NCBI RefSeq assembly: GCF_031624635.1
Contig: NZ_JAMQOQ010000002.1
Location: 744,001-808,000, forward strand
DNA from: Halogeometricum sp. S3BR5-2
GTDB taxonomy: Archaea > Halobacteriota > Halobacteria > Halobacteriales > Haloferacaceae
Direction: 5' to 3'
DNA length: 64,000 bases
Under the pieces are notes generated by a model. The model had not been told where the DNA came from. It saw only the letters and a program-made list of their open reading frames with translations, and searched no databases. This document shows positions 35,307 through 43,980 of this stretch, one piece after another (position 1 is the first letter of the stretch; each line of letters opens with the position of its first letter). A program made the translations under genes and the position numbers.

Positions 35307-36344
35307 ATGGCAGTACGAGTCGGCATCCTCGGCGCGACCGGCGCGGTCGGACAGCGATTCATCCAACTCCTCGACGACCACCCGACGTTCGAACTCGCGG
35401 CGCTGACCGCCAGCGAGGAGAGCGCGGGCAAGACGTACGCGGACGCCGCGAAGTGGCGCGTGAACGCCCCCATCCCGGACGACATCGCGGACATGGAGGT
35501 CGGTCCGACGACGCCCGACGCCGTCCTGGACGACGTGGACCTCCTGTTCTCCTCGCTCCCTTCCGGCGTCGCCACCGAGGTCGAACCCGAGTTCCTCCAC
35601 GAGGGCTACGTCGTCTCCTCGAACTCCTCGAACGACCGCATGGCCCCCGACGTGCCGCTCACCATTCCGGAGATAAATCCGGACCATCTCGACCTCATCG
35701 AGGTCCAACGCGACGAACGCGGCTGGGACGGCGCCCTCGTGAAGAACCCGAACTGCTCGACCATCACGATGGTGCCGACGCTGGCCGCCCTCGACGAGTC
35801 GTTCGACCTCGAATCCGTCCGCGTCTCCACCCTCCAGGCAGTCTCCGGGGCGGGCTACTCCGGCGTCTCCTCGATGGAGATAATCGACAACGCCATCCCG
35901 CACATCGGCGGCGAGGAGAACAAGATGGAGACCGAATCGAGAAAGCTCCTCGGCGAGTTCGACGGCACCGACGTCGAACTGCACGGGATGGACGTCGCGG
36001 CCTCCTGCAACCGGATTCCGACCATCGACGGCCACCTCGAGAACGTCTTCGCGGAGACGGCCGAGGAGGCGACGGCCGAGGACGCCGCCGAGGCGATGCG
36101 CTCCTACGAGGGCGTCGACCTGCACAGCGCCCCCGAACAGTTGATTCACGTCTTCGAGGACCCCGTCCGACCCCAGCCTCGTCTGGACCGCGAACGCGGC
36201 GACGGCATGCAGATTTCCGCCGGCGGGATTCAGGAGACGGGCACGGGTCTGAAGTACAACTGCCTCGCGCACAACACGATTCGCGGCGCCGCGGGCGCGT
36301 CGCTGCTGAACGGCGAACTGCTGGTGCAGGAAGGCTGGGTCTAG
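35307..36344 (+). CDS. asd: aspartate-semialdehyde dehydrogenase
   Basis: A 345-residue NADP-dependent enzyme making aspartate-semialdehyde from aspartyl phosphate, for lysine, threonine and methionine synthesis. It starts MAVRVGILGATGAVGQRFI (nucleotide-binding loop), has the active-site Cys150 in NPNCSTITM and the substrate-binding QAVSGAGYSG. The archaeal/fungal type shows the SFFCN-free NPNCST motif as here. The C-terminal dimer region with GLKYNCLAHNT and IRGAAGASLLN is intact. ATG 35307 is preferred over two upstream starts. The gene is monocistronic by eye. Confidence 0.96.
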   Translation: MAVRVGILGATGAVGQRFIQLLDDHPTFELAALTASEESAGKTYADAAKWRVNAPIPDDIADMEVGPTTPDAVLDDVDLLFSSLPSGVATEVEPEFLHEGYVVSSNSSNDRMAPDVPLTIPEINPDHLDLIEVQRDERGWDGALVKNPNCSTITMVPTLAALDESFDLESVRVSTLQAVSGAGYSGVSSMEIIDNAIPHIGGEENKMETESRKLLGEFDGTDVELHGMDVAASCNRIPTIDGHLENVFAETAEEATAEDAAEAMRSYEGVDLHSAPEQLIHVFEDPVRPQPRLDRERGDGMQISAGGIQETGTGLKYNCLAHNTIRGAAGASLLNGELLVQEGWV

Positions 36345-36345
36345 A

Positions 36346-36369
36346 CGACCCCACCGTTTCGCGGGGTCG
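36346..36369 (+). terminator. weak hairpin after asd
   Basis: CGACCCC (36346-36352) pairs with GGGGTCG (36363-36369) just after the asd stop, a 7-bp stem with a ten-nt loop. There is no T-run behind it, which archaeal terminators normally use, so its role as a terminator is doubtful. Confidence 0.3.
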
Positions 36370-36579
36370 GGGTGCGCTCCGCGCGACCGCTCTCGCGAGA
36401 CGCTTTGCGTCACGTGAATATCAAAAGCGCCTCGCCGAGCGGGCGCGGGTCGAAGCGGTATTCTAACTCCGTTTAGCTGCTCCGTCGCTGATAGTTCGTT
36501 GAAACTGTGTTGAACAGAGAGCGTGCATCGGTCACTCAGGTTTCAGATACCGTTTCCATACCGAAGCAGCTTTGGTTGT

Positions 36580-36593
36580 TTAGGCTGGCCTAA
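36580..36593. promoter_or_regulatory. DtxR/SirR (iron)-type operator
   Basis: TTAGGC-TG-GCCTAA is a perfect 6-bp inverted repeat placed 6-19 nt before the ATG of the iron-type substrate-binding protein gene. It matches the TTAGGC/GCCTAA half-sites bound by DtxR/IdeR/SirR-family metal-dependent repressors. Overlapping the expected transcription start of a leaderless gene, it should block transcription when iron is plentiful. Recognised from motif memory; not searched. Confidence 0.7.
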
Positions 36594-36598
36594 GAATT

Positions 36599-37843
36599 AT
36601 GTCCGAAGATATCGGTGGGCGCGGGGCACCGACGCGCAGAGACTACGTGAAGTACGGTGGGACGGTCGTCGGCGGCGGACTGCTCGCCGGGTGTTCAGGG
36701 CAGTCCGGTTCCGGATCGACGCCGGTCGAGACGAACACCGACGCTGGCACGGAGACGACGACCGACGACGGCGGTTACACGGTCGAACTGTTTCCCGTCG
36801 GCGAGGTGGCGTTCGAGTCCGTTCCGGAGTCCGTGACGACGTACAACATGGGCTGGGCGGACATGGTCGTCTCGCTTGGGCAGGCTGACAAGCTACAGAC
36901 GAACAGGCTGAGCGCGCCTACGCTCTTCTACGACCCGTTGGACATCGAGTACGACAACGACTGGCCCCCACTGTGGCAGGAGGGCGGGATGCCCAAGGAG
37001 GTCTTCTACGAACACGACCCGGACGTCTTCCTCGTCGACCCCAACATGATTCAGGCGTGGGACGACAACTGGAAGGATTCCGACGTTGAGGAGATCGAAA
37101 CCAACGTCGCGCCGTTTTTCGGCTGTCACAACCGCCGCATGAGCAGCGATTGGCAGGAGGAGATGGGCTACCCCGACCGGGCGCCGACGATGCTGGAGGC
37201 CTTCGACAAGGTCGGAACTGTCCTCGACGAGCGCGCCAGAACCGATGCGTGGCTCGAACTCCACGAGGAGTTGCAGTCCGAACTGCAGTCACGGCTCCCG
37301 TCCGACGACGACACGCCGTCTTACGGCCTCATCAACTCCGGCTCCAGTCCGGACACCGGGGAGTTCTACGTCATGGACATGACGGACAAGGGCTACGAGA
37401 AAAAGCCCTACCGCGACGTCGGTGTCGTCGAAGACGACGCCTTCCAGCATATCGGGGGTGGCCAGGCCAAGGTAGACTACGAAACGATGCTGGAGGTCGA
37501 TCCCGACGTCATCATCGTCCACTGGGGCATCACGACCGGCTCGGTGACGTTCGACGGCGACGGCGCGTTCGACGCCGAACAGTTCCGTGAGAACTTCGTC
37601 ACGCCGATGGAGGACGACGACGTCGGGAGCCAACTCACCGCGGTTCAAGAGGGGCGCGTCCTCCCCGGACCGACCGCGGAACAGGGGCCGCTCGTCAACG
37701 CCTTCCAGACCGAACTGACCGCACGGCTGTTCTATCCCGAGGTGTTTGGCGAACCCGATCTGGACGCCCCGCTCGACGTACCCGAGGAAGAGCAGTTGTT
37801 CGACCGCCAGCGCGTCCGCGACATCGTCAACGGCGACCTCTGA
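36599..37843 (+). CDS. iron/siderophore-type ABC transporter substrate-binding Tat lipoprotein
   Basis: The 414-residue product has a twin-arginine motif (TRRDYVKYG, residues 12-20) and lipobox LLAGC, then an acidic Thr-rich linker, so it is a lipoprotein outside the cell. The mature part has the periplasmic-binding layout of FhuD/BtuF-type proteins that take up ferric siderophores or haem: DMVVSLGQADKLQ, EHDPDVFLVDPNM, VDPDVIIVHWGI and VQEGRVLPGPTAEQGP. An iron-type palindrome lies directly before its start. No permease or ATPase gene is beside it, so it must use a transporter encoded elsewhere or act alone. Start ATG is at 36599. Confidence 0.9.
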   Translation: MSEDIGGRGAPTRRDYVKYGGTVVGGGLLAGCSGQSGSGSTPVETNTDAGTETTTDDGGYTVELFPVGEVAFESVPESVTTYNMGWADMVVSLGQADKLQTNRLSAPTLFYDPLDIEYDNDWPPLWQEGGMPKEVFYEHDPDVFLVDPNMIQAWDDNWKDSDVEEIETNVAPFFGCHNRRMSSDWQEEMGYPDRAPTMLEAFDKVGTVLDERARTDAWLELHEELQSELQSRLPSDDDTPSYGLINSGSSPDTGEFYVMDMTDKGYEKKPYRDVGVVEDDAFQHIGGGQAKVDYETMLEVDPDVIIVHWGITTGSVTFDGDGAFDAEQFRENFVTPMEDDDVGSQLTAVQEGRVLPGPTAEQGPLVNAFQTELTARLFYPEVFGEPDLDAPLDVPEEEQLFDRQRVRDIVNGDL

Positions 37844-37992
37844 CTGCCGCGAGGCTCTCCTCACCCAGCACGGATATCCACCAGCTTCTAACGTTTCGAC
37901 AGAACGACACCCTCCACGTCGAGGTCCTCGGGCGCGGGTTCGGCGATTCACACCGTAAAACGCGAGAGAACGACCCGAAATCAGTCGACTAC

Positions 37993-38958
37993 CTACACCT
38001 GATTCCGCAGTTCTTCTTCACCGGATTCCAACCGCTCCAGATTCTCCTCGATGATGTCGGTCATGCGCTCCCAGTACTCCGGCGTGTGACCCGCGTTGTG
38101 CGGCGTGATGAGCACGTTGTCGAAGCCCCACAGTTCGTGGTCGTCCGGGAGCGGTTCGGGGTCGGTTACGTCGAGAGCGGCGCCGCGGACGGCGTTGCCG
38201 CGCAGGGCGTCCAGCAGGGCGTCGGTGTCGACGACGGGGCCGCGGCCGACGTTTATCAGCACCGTTTCGGGGTCCATCGTCTTGAACGCGTCCGCGTCGA
38301 GGATACCCCGCGTGGTGTCGGTGAGCGGACAGGCGACGACGACGTAGTCCGAACGGGCGAGGGCGTCGTGGAATCCCGACTCGTCCTCGAAGCCGACGAC
38401 TTCGTCCGTGGGGCCGCCCTTCTCCGGGGAGTAGCGCACGCCGATAGTGTCGACGCCGAACGGTTCCAGACGGTCGACGACGGCCTGTCCGATGGCGCCG
38501 AGTCCGAGCACCGTCACCGTCGAGCCCTGTAGCTCGTAGGTAGGGTACGAGCGCCACTCGTTGCGCTGTTTCTGCCGCCAGCCGACGTGGAAGCGGCGGG
38601 AGAAGGAGAGGATGCCCCCGAGCACTTGCTCGGCGATGTTCGGCCCGTGGACGCCCGAGGCGTTGGTGACGGCGACGCCGCGGTCGTCGAGCGCTTCGAG
38701 GGGGAGGTGGCCCGTTCCCGCGAACACGCAGGCGAACAGTTCGAGGTTCTCCGCCGCTTCGAGTGCGTCCTCCTCGATGGAAAAGCCGGTCGCGACAGGC
38801 ACCCGTTTCAGAAGCTCCCGCTCCTCCGCCGGCGTCCGCGCGAGGGCGATATCCTTCTCGGGAAGCCGCTCTCCGAGCGTCTCCGCGTACTCCTCGGCGG
38901 ACAGTCCGTGAATCTTCTGTCGGAGCACCGCGATGTCGGGGGCGTCGTCTTGACTCAT
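37993..38958 (-). CDS. D-2-hydroxyacid dehydrogenase
   Basis: The 321-residue NAD(P)-dependent dehydrogenase has the Rossmann motif TVLGLGAIGQAVVDRLEPFG (about 145-164), the PLTDTTRGIL motif, an Arg in INVGRGPVVD, Glu in DPEPLP and His in ITPHNAGHTP as catalytic residues. It interconverts 2-oxoacids and D-2-hydroxyacids. It resembles haloarchaeal D-2-hydroxyacid dehydrogenases such as DdhI-like enzymes rather than PGDH with an ACT domain. Start at ATG 38958; the long frame upstream is shadow. Single gene. Confidence 0.94.
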   Translation of the reverse strand: MSQDDAPDIAVLRQKIHGLSAEEYAETLGERLPEKDIALARTPAEERELLKRVPVATGFSIEEDALEAAENLELFACVFAGTGHLPLEALDDRGVAVTNASGVHGPNIAEQVLGGILSFSRRFHVGWRQKQRNEWRSYPTYELQGSTVTVLGLGAIGQAVVDRLEPFGVDTIGVRYSPEKGGPTDEVVGFEDESGFHDALARSDYVVVACPLTDTTRGILDADAFKTMDPETVLINVGRGPVVDTDALLDALRGNAVRGAALDVTDPEPLPDDHELWGFDNVLITPHNAGHTPEYWERMTDIIEENLERLESGEEELRNQV

Positions 38959-39096
38959 CGTTGGCAGTCCCTTCCGAAAGCGGCTACAAAGGACCACCTC
39001 ATCCGGCGGGCGGTGCCGTTTCCGGTGGCGTCCGTCGTGTCGCTCGGCAGACGAATCAATTAAGGACGGACGAGGTGAGAGTTCACCGACAGAGTC

Positions 39097-40842
39097 GTGT
39101 TCGAAGACCCGACGACGGCGTACCTGTTCGCGCACCTCCTCTCGGGTGTGGTCGCGGCGTCGGCCGCCCTGTGGGCGCTCCGTCGGACGGACGTAACCGG
39201 GTCGCGGACGTTCGCCGCGCTGATGGCCGCCGACGCCGCCTGGGTGCTGGCTTCCGGGGTCGAGGTGCTCGCCCGCCGGCCCTCGCTCGTCGTCTCGGCG
39301 GCCGTCACCCGAACGCTGCTCGCCCTGACCGTCGTCGTGGTCTGGTTCCGCTTCGCCTCCGTCTACAGCGGACGGACCCGCGTCCGCCGCGACCCCGCGA
39401 TGCTCGCCGTTCTCGCCGGCTACATCGCCCTCGTCGCGGCGGTGCTGACGGCGCCGGACCCGTTCCTCCTCGCGGACGCTCCGTTCCCGCACACCGTCGC
39501 CCGCGACGACCCGTCCTCGCTCGCCGGACTCGCGTACTCCGGGGTGTGCATCTTCGCCGGTATCGCCCGCCTCGGGTCGCTGTCGCTCCGGTCGCGGCAC
39601 CGCTCCTCCGGCGCCGTCGCCCTGCTGGTCGTCACCGCCGTCGTCGCGACGCTCCCGCGGGCCGCAGAGGAGGCGGGACTGGTGCCCGTCCCGACGTTCG
39701 ACCACACGGCCCTCGGTGTCGGGTTCTTCGTCGTCGGCGCCGCCGTCTCGGTCTTCGGACGCGGCTTCCTCAGCGTCGACCCCGTGGCCCGCGACGTGTT
39801 GTTCGAGGAGTTGAGCGACCCCGTCGTCGTCGTCGACGGGCGCGGCCGGGTCGCGGACTACAACGCCGCGGCCGCGGCGCTCTGCGACCGACTCGCCGAC
39901 GGCGACGCCGTCGGCGACCCCTACGAGACGGCCTGCGCGGAACTCGCCGCCGTGGTTCCGCTTCGACTCGACGAGGGGACGGACGCCGGCGAGACGAGCG
40001 ACGACGACGACGCCGAGGAGGTCAGCCTCCGGGTGGGCGGCGACTGGCGCCACTTCGCCGTCCGCCGTTCGACCCCCTCGACGGGGGCGAGCACCGGCCG
40101 CGCCCTCGTCTTCCAGGACGTGACCGCCCTCGTCGCCTACCGGCGCGAACTGGAGCGACAGAACGAGCAACTCGACCGGTTCGCCCGGACGGTCACCCAC
40201 GACCTGCGGAACCCGCTGAACGTCGCGCAGGGCTATCTCGAACTCGCCGACGGCGACGTGGACGCCGCCGCGACCGGGACCTTGGACCCCGCGCGGGCGG
40301 CGTCCCTCCGGGAGCGATTCGACACCGTCGCCGACACGCACGACCGGATGCGCGACATCGTCGACGACCTGCAGACGCTGGCGCGGAAGGGCAAATCGGT
40401 CGAGGAGACCGAACGCGTCCGCCTCGGGGAGGCGGCGGAGGCGGCGTGGAGCACCGTCCCGACGGCGGGGGCGACGCTGGCCGTCGTCGCCGACGGCGTC
40501 GTCGTCGCGGACCGCTCGCGCCTGCTCAGCGTCTTCGAAAACCTGTTTCGGAACTCGGTGGAGCACGGGTCCGGCGACGGCCGAGGCGTCCGCATCGAGG
40601 TGGCGATAACGGACGACGGCTTCGTCGTCTCCGACGACGGCGAGGGCGTCGACCCCGTCGAACGCGAGCAGGTCTTCGAGTACGGCTACACCACCTCTCG
40701 GCGGGGCACCGGCCTCGGTCTCTCCATCGTCAGGACGATGGCCGAGTCCCACGGGTGGTCGGTGCGCGTCGACGACGCGGACGGCGGCGGGGCGCGGTTC
40801 GTCTTCACCGGCGCCGCGACCGTTCCCGACGGAGGCGAGTGA
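39097..40842 (+). CDS. membrane histidine kinase with 7TM-like sensor and PAS domain
   Basis: The 581-residue protein has an N-terminal membrane sensor of about seven helices (residues 8-215, histidine-kinase 7TM type), a PAS-like region (about 230-340), a HisKA dimerisation helix with the phospho-acceptor His368 in VTHDLRNPLN, and an HATPase domain with ENLFRNSVEHG (about 481), VSDDGEGVD and GTGLGLSIV (about 537). Start GTG 39097 with AATTAAG upstream about 35 nt away. No response regulator is adjacent, as is usual for haloarchaeal kinases. Ligand unknown. Confidence 0.93.
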   Translation: MFEDPTTAYLFAHLLSGVVAASAALWALRRTDVTGSRTFAALMAADAAWVLASGVEVLARRPSLVVSAAVTRTLLALTVVVVWFRFASVYSGRTRVRRDPAMLAVLAGYIALVAAVLTAPDPFLLADAPFPHTVARDDPSSLAGLAYSGVCIFAGIARLGSLSLRSRHRSSGAVALLVVTAVVATLPRAAEEAGLVPVPTFDHTALGVGFFVVGAAVSVFGRGFLSVDPVARDVLFEELSDPVVVVDGRGRVADYNAAAAALCDRLADGDAVGDPYETACAELAAVVPLRLDEGTDAGETSDDDDAEEVSLRVGGDWRHFAVRRSTPSTGASTGRALVFQDVTALVAYRRELERQNEQLDRFARTVTHDLRNPLNVAQGYLELADGDVDAAATGTLDPARAASLRERFDTVADTHDRMRDIVDDLQTLARKGKSVEETERVRLGEAAEAAWSTVPTAGATLAVVADGVVVADRSRLLSVFENLFRNSVEHGSGDGRGVRIEVAITDDGFVVSDDGEGVDPVEREQVFEYGYTTSRRGTGLGLSIVRTMAESHGWSVRVDDADGGGARFVFTGAATVPDGGE

Positions 40843-40866
40843 GGGCGCCGTCGCCGGTTCACCGGG

Positions 40867-40875
40867 TTTAATATC
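40867..40875 (+). promoter_or_regulatory. TATA-like promoter box of the GGR-like flavoprotein gene
   Basis: TTTAATATC lies 22-30 nt before the ATG at 40897 and only 25 nt after the histidine kinase stop, so this gene has its own start point. Confidence 0.5.
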
Positions 40876-40896
40876 GAACCGAGAAGCAGTATCGGC

Positions 40897-42282
40897 ATGG
40901 AGCGATTCGACGTCGTCATCGTCGGCGGCGGCCCCGCGGGGTCGGCCGCCGCGCACGCCGCCGCGGAGTCGGGCGCGTCGGCGGTGGTGCTGGAGAAAGG
41001 GGTGCCGCGGGCGGACCGCCCGGACCGCCTCGGTCCCGACTCGACGGACGCCGCGGGCATCCTCGACTACTGGGTCGACATCATGGGCATCCACCCCGAC
41101 GAGATGCCCGAGGGGGTCGTCCTCTCGACGCTGGACCGCGCGGAGTTCGTCGGGCCGAACGAGTCGATGACGATGCGGACGACCGGGTTCGACGCCTCGT
41201 ACGACCACTTCGGCTTCTGCATGCACCGCGCGCGCTTCGACGACTTCCTCCGCGACAGGGCGGAGGACGCGGGCGCGGAGTACCGCGTGAAGGCCTCCGT
41301 CCGCGACGTGGACACCGAGTTGGGAGCGAGTCCGCGCCACACCGTCCGCCTCGCGAACGGCGACGACGTGGCGGGCGAGTTCCTCGTCCTCGCGGACGGT
41401 CCGCAGCGACAGGTGACCAACCGGGTGCTCGACCGCTATCTCGACTTCGACGTCACCGACCGACTGGCGACGACGAAGGTGAACCACATCGCCTACCAGG
41501 AACACCGTCGCCTGCCGGAGGAAGTCGCCCGCGAGGTGGAGGGCGCCATCAAATTCTGGTGGGGGTACATGCCCGGCCACACGGCCTATCCGTGGATATT
41601 CCCGAACGACGACAACGTCGCCCGCATCGGGTTGACGATGCCCATCGGCATCGACCTCTCGGAGGTAGAGGCCAGAGAGAAGTACAAGCTTCTGCGCGAC
41701 TCCGACGAGCGAGTCCCGCAGGGCAAGGAGTACGTCCGGCGACTGCTCGAACAGGAGTACGGCGACGAGTACGACATCGAGGAGGACTTCCCGCTCGTCG
41801 AGGACCGCGGGAAGACGAAGGGAACCGAGACGTACGCGATATCGTCGACCCGGCCAATCGAATCGCCGACGGCGGCCGGTATCGCCGTCACCGGCGGCGC
41901 GATGGGCGCCACCTCGGCGTTCCACGAGGGCGGCGACCACGTCGCCGTGCGCACGGGCGCCATCGCGGGCGAACTCGCCGCCTCGGGCGACCTCTCGGCG
42001 TACAACGACCGCTGGAAGGACGCCATCGGCGACGAGGTGCGGCGCAACGTCGCTTTCGCGGACATCGTCCGGGGGTACGGCCCCGACGACTGGGACGACG
42101 CGTTCGCCGCCGCGCGGAAGATGATGGCGGCGAGTTCGCCGGGGGAACTGTTCGACCTGAGCGCGAGCACCCTCAAGATGGGCCTCACCGTCGGCCGGTT
42201 CGCCACCCGGTACAAACGGGCCAAGCGCAAGTTCCGCGGCGACCGCTACGTCCAGCTATCGGAGGAGGAGTACGCGCTCTGA
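40897..42282 (+). CDS. geranylgeranyl-reductase-type FAD-dependent oxidoreductase
   Basis: The 461-residue flavoprotein starts with the FAD-binding Rossmann fold VVIVGGGPAGSAAAHAAA (about 6-23) and has the geranylgeranyl reductase family layout: YPWIFPNDDNVARIGLTMP and ISSTRPIESPTAAGIAVTGGAMGATSAFHEGGDH. Some family members saturate the isoprenoid chains of archaeal lipids, others reduce quinones or carotenoids; which applies here cannot be told. It does not have the short archaeal GGR length, being slightly longer with a C-terminal helical tail. Single-gene unit. Another family member lies at 56512. Confidence 0.88.
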   Translation: MERFDVVIVGGGPAGSAAAHAAAESGASAVVLEKGVPRADRPDRLGPDSTDAAGILDYWVDIMGIHPDEMPEGVVLSTLDRAEFVGPNESMTMRTTGFDASYDHFGFCMHRARFDDFLRDRAEDAGAEYRVKASVRDVDTELGASPRHTVRLANGDDVAGEFLVLADGPQRQVTNRVLDRYLDFDVTDRLATTKVNHIAYQEHRRLPEEVAREVEGAIKFWWGYMPGHTAYPWIFPNDDNVARIGLTMPIGIDLSEVEAREKYKLLRDSDERVPQGKEYVRRLLEQEYGDEYDIEEDFPLVEDRGKTKGTETYAISSTRPIESPTAAGIAVTGGAMGATSAFHEGGDHVAVRTGAIAGELAASGDLSAYNDRWKDAIGDEVRRNVAFADIVRGYGPDDWDDAFAAARKMMAASSPGELFDLSASTLKMGLTVGRFATRYKRAKRKFRGDRYVQLSEEEYAL

Positions 42283-42777
42283 GCGAGTCGGAACGCCCTT
42301 TATCCTCAGCGTCGTACCCTCGGGTGCGCGCCGTTAGTCCCCGCCCGAGTTGTCCCGTCACGGGAGCGATGAACAGGCGGAGAACCCAGGTGCGCGACAG
42401 TTCCGGACCGTCCGCGCCGCAAAGACGGACCGCCTGACACGAGGGTTTCCCGGTCGACGCGGCACGCCGCCTCGGGATGAGACCGGCCGTTAGTGTCTCG
42501 GGCGACACTTTCCGTATCCGAGCGACACCCGCGAACGCGCTCTCCGACTACTCGACGAGCAGTCGATACGCCGGAGTCACTCCCAGTCGTCGCCCTCCGA
42601 AACGCAGGTCTGGTCTCGGTTCGGAGAATTTCCCGGGAGTATGCCAACGTGTGGGAGAAAACGTATCCGTTAGTTGGCTCAGAAGTAGTCAATAGGTCGT
42701 ATTATCCAGATCGGGTCGCAAAACTCGCACAAACGGGCATTTACATCCACTTCCTGACACTTCGAGAGAACGTAGCA
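42283..42777. other. 495-nt intergenic region with little coding signal
   Basis: No gene with haloarchaeal character is seen on either strand; the open frames are serine/arginine-rich shadows. Base composition drops near the right end (42670-42770), where promoter elements for the acetamidase gene are expected. A 6-bp hairpin AGTGTC-TCGGGC-GACACT spans 42492-42509. No tRNA cloverleaf or rRNA-like sequence is visible. The long, less G+C-rich end before a Tat-exported enzyme may hold regulatory sites. Confidence 0.5.
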
Positions 42778-43965
42778 ATGAAGAGACGAACCATGATGAA
42801 GGCGGCGAGCGCGTTGGGAATCACGGGTGCCGGGGCGGCCACCTTGGGAGAGAACGTCGACGTGACGGCGGCACAGGAGACCGAAACGGCGGAGGGAACC
42901 GAAACGGCGACCGACGGGGAAGACGAGGACTCCGAGGGCACCTACGAGGCCGACTACGTCGTGGAGTCGACACCCGAGAACGTCGTCTGGGGGGCAATCG
43001 ACCCGACGAAAGAGCCGGTGCAGCGGGTGTCGTCGGGTTCCACCGTTCGAATCGAGACGATTTCGCACGAGGGAATCTTGGAGGACCAACCCGACCCCGA
43101 GGAGTTCTTCACGAACCGGGGCATCCCGGAGTCGGAGATTCTGGAGGACCAGGTCCGGGTGCACGACGAGGTTCCGCACGACGGAGCGGGACCCCACGTC
43201 GTCACCGGCCCGGTGTACGTCGAGGGCGCAGAACCGGGGGACGTCTTGGAGGTGGAAGTGCTCGATATCGAATTCCGCGTCCCGTACGGTGCGAACACCT
43301 TCCGGCAGGGGAAGGGAGGGTTGCCCTCCGAGTTCACGTGGAACGACAGCGAGGTCATCGAGTTCGACATAGAGCGCGGCGTGGCGTTGCTCGGCGACGA
43401 CATCGAAATCCCGCTGACCCCGTTTCAGGGAATCATGGCGGTCGGCCCGAGTCCCACGACGGGGCGGGTGAACTCCGTCCCACCGGGTCCGTTCGGCGGT
43501 AACATCGACATTCAAGGGACGGGCACCGGGACGACGCTCTACTTCCCCGTGTTCACCGAGGGTGCCCTGTTCTTCACCGGCGACGGCCACGCGCTGCAGG
43601 GGAACGGCGAGGTGGACCTCACGGCGCTGGAGACGTCGCTGACGTCGACGTTCCGGTTCACCCTTCACAAGGACGCCGAGCAGATGGACTGGCCCGTCGC
43701 GGAGACGGACGAGGACGTGCTGGTGATGGGCATCGACGAGGACCTCGACCAGGCGATGGAACAGGCCCTTCGGGAGGCTATCTCCGTCCTCGTCCACCAG
43801 AAGGGGATGACGCCGACGGAGGCCTACCGCCTGTGCAGTCTGGCGGCCGACTTCAACGTTTCACAGATAGTCGACATCAACAAGGGAATCCACGGGAAGA
43901 TTCCGAAGGGCGTCTTCGAGGCCGGATTCGAGGTGGACCCGACGAGCCTCGGCGAGAGTTTCTAA
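42778..43965 (+). CDS. Tat-exported acetamidase/formamidase family protein
   Basis: The 395-residue product belongs to the acetamidase/formamidase (FmdA/AmdA) family that hydrolyses short amides to acid and ammonia. Visible marks are HDEVPHDGAGPHVVTGPVYV, the metal-binding region near residues 120-160 and VGPSPTTGRVNSVPPGPFGGNIDI. Unusually for this normally cytosolic family, it has a twin-arginine signal peptide (MKRRTMMKAASALGI, residues 1-15) and an acidic linker (about 33-60). It should therefore act outside the cell. No amide transporter is near. It converges on the molybdenum hydroxylase operon, 15 nt away. Confidence 0.9.
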   Translation: MKRRTMMKAASALGITGAGAATLGENVDVTAAQETETAEGTETATDGEDEDSEGTYEADYVVESTPENVVWGAIDPTKEPVQRVSSGSTVRIETISHEGILEDQPDPEEFFTNRGIPESEILEDQVRVHDEVPHDGAGPHVVTGPVYVEGAEPGDVLEVEVLDIEFRVPYGANTFRQGKGGLPSEFTWNDSEVIEFDIERGVALLGDDIEIPLTPFQGIMAVGPSPTTGRVNSVPPGPFGGNIDIQGTGTGTTLYFPVFTEGALFFTGDGHALQGNGEVDLTALETSLTSTFRFTLHKDAEQMDWPVAETDEDVLVMGIDEDLDQAMEQALREAISVLVHQKGMTPTEAYRLCSLAADFNVSQIVDINKGIHGKIPKGVFEAGFEVDPTSLGESF

Positions 43966-43980
43966 CGGAGCGCCGCGTCC

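Noticed and set aside
36346-36369. Strong transcription terminator after asd
   Set aside because: A hairpin exists but there is no T-run; kept only as a weak feature.
37844-37992. Remnant of an ABC permease after the iron-type binding protein
   Set aside because: Short, no hydrophobic segments and no family motif; treated as spacer.
37993-41940. 1315-aa minus-strand open frame
   Set aside because: Only the last 321 residues are a protein (D-2-hydroxyacid dehydrogenase from 38958). The rest is antisense to a histidine kinase and a flavoprotein.
42283-42777. tRNA or rRNA gene in the 495-nt gap
   Set aside because: No cloverleaf, no TTC-loop pattern and no CCA-like end could be arranged; only a 6-bp hairpin is present.
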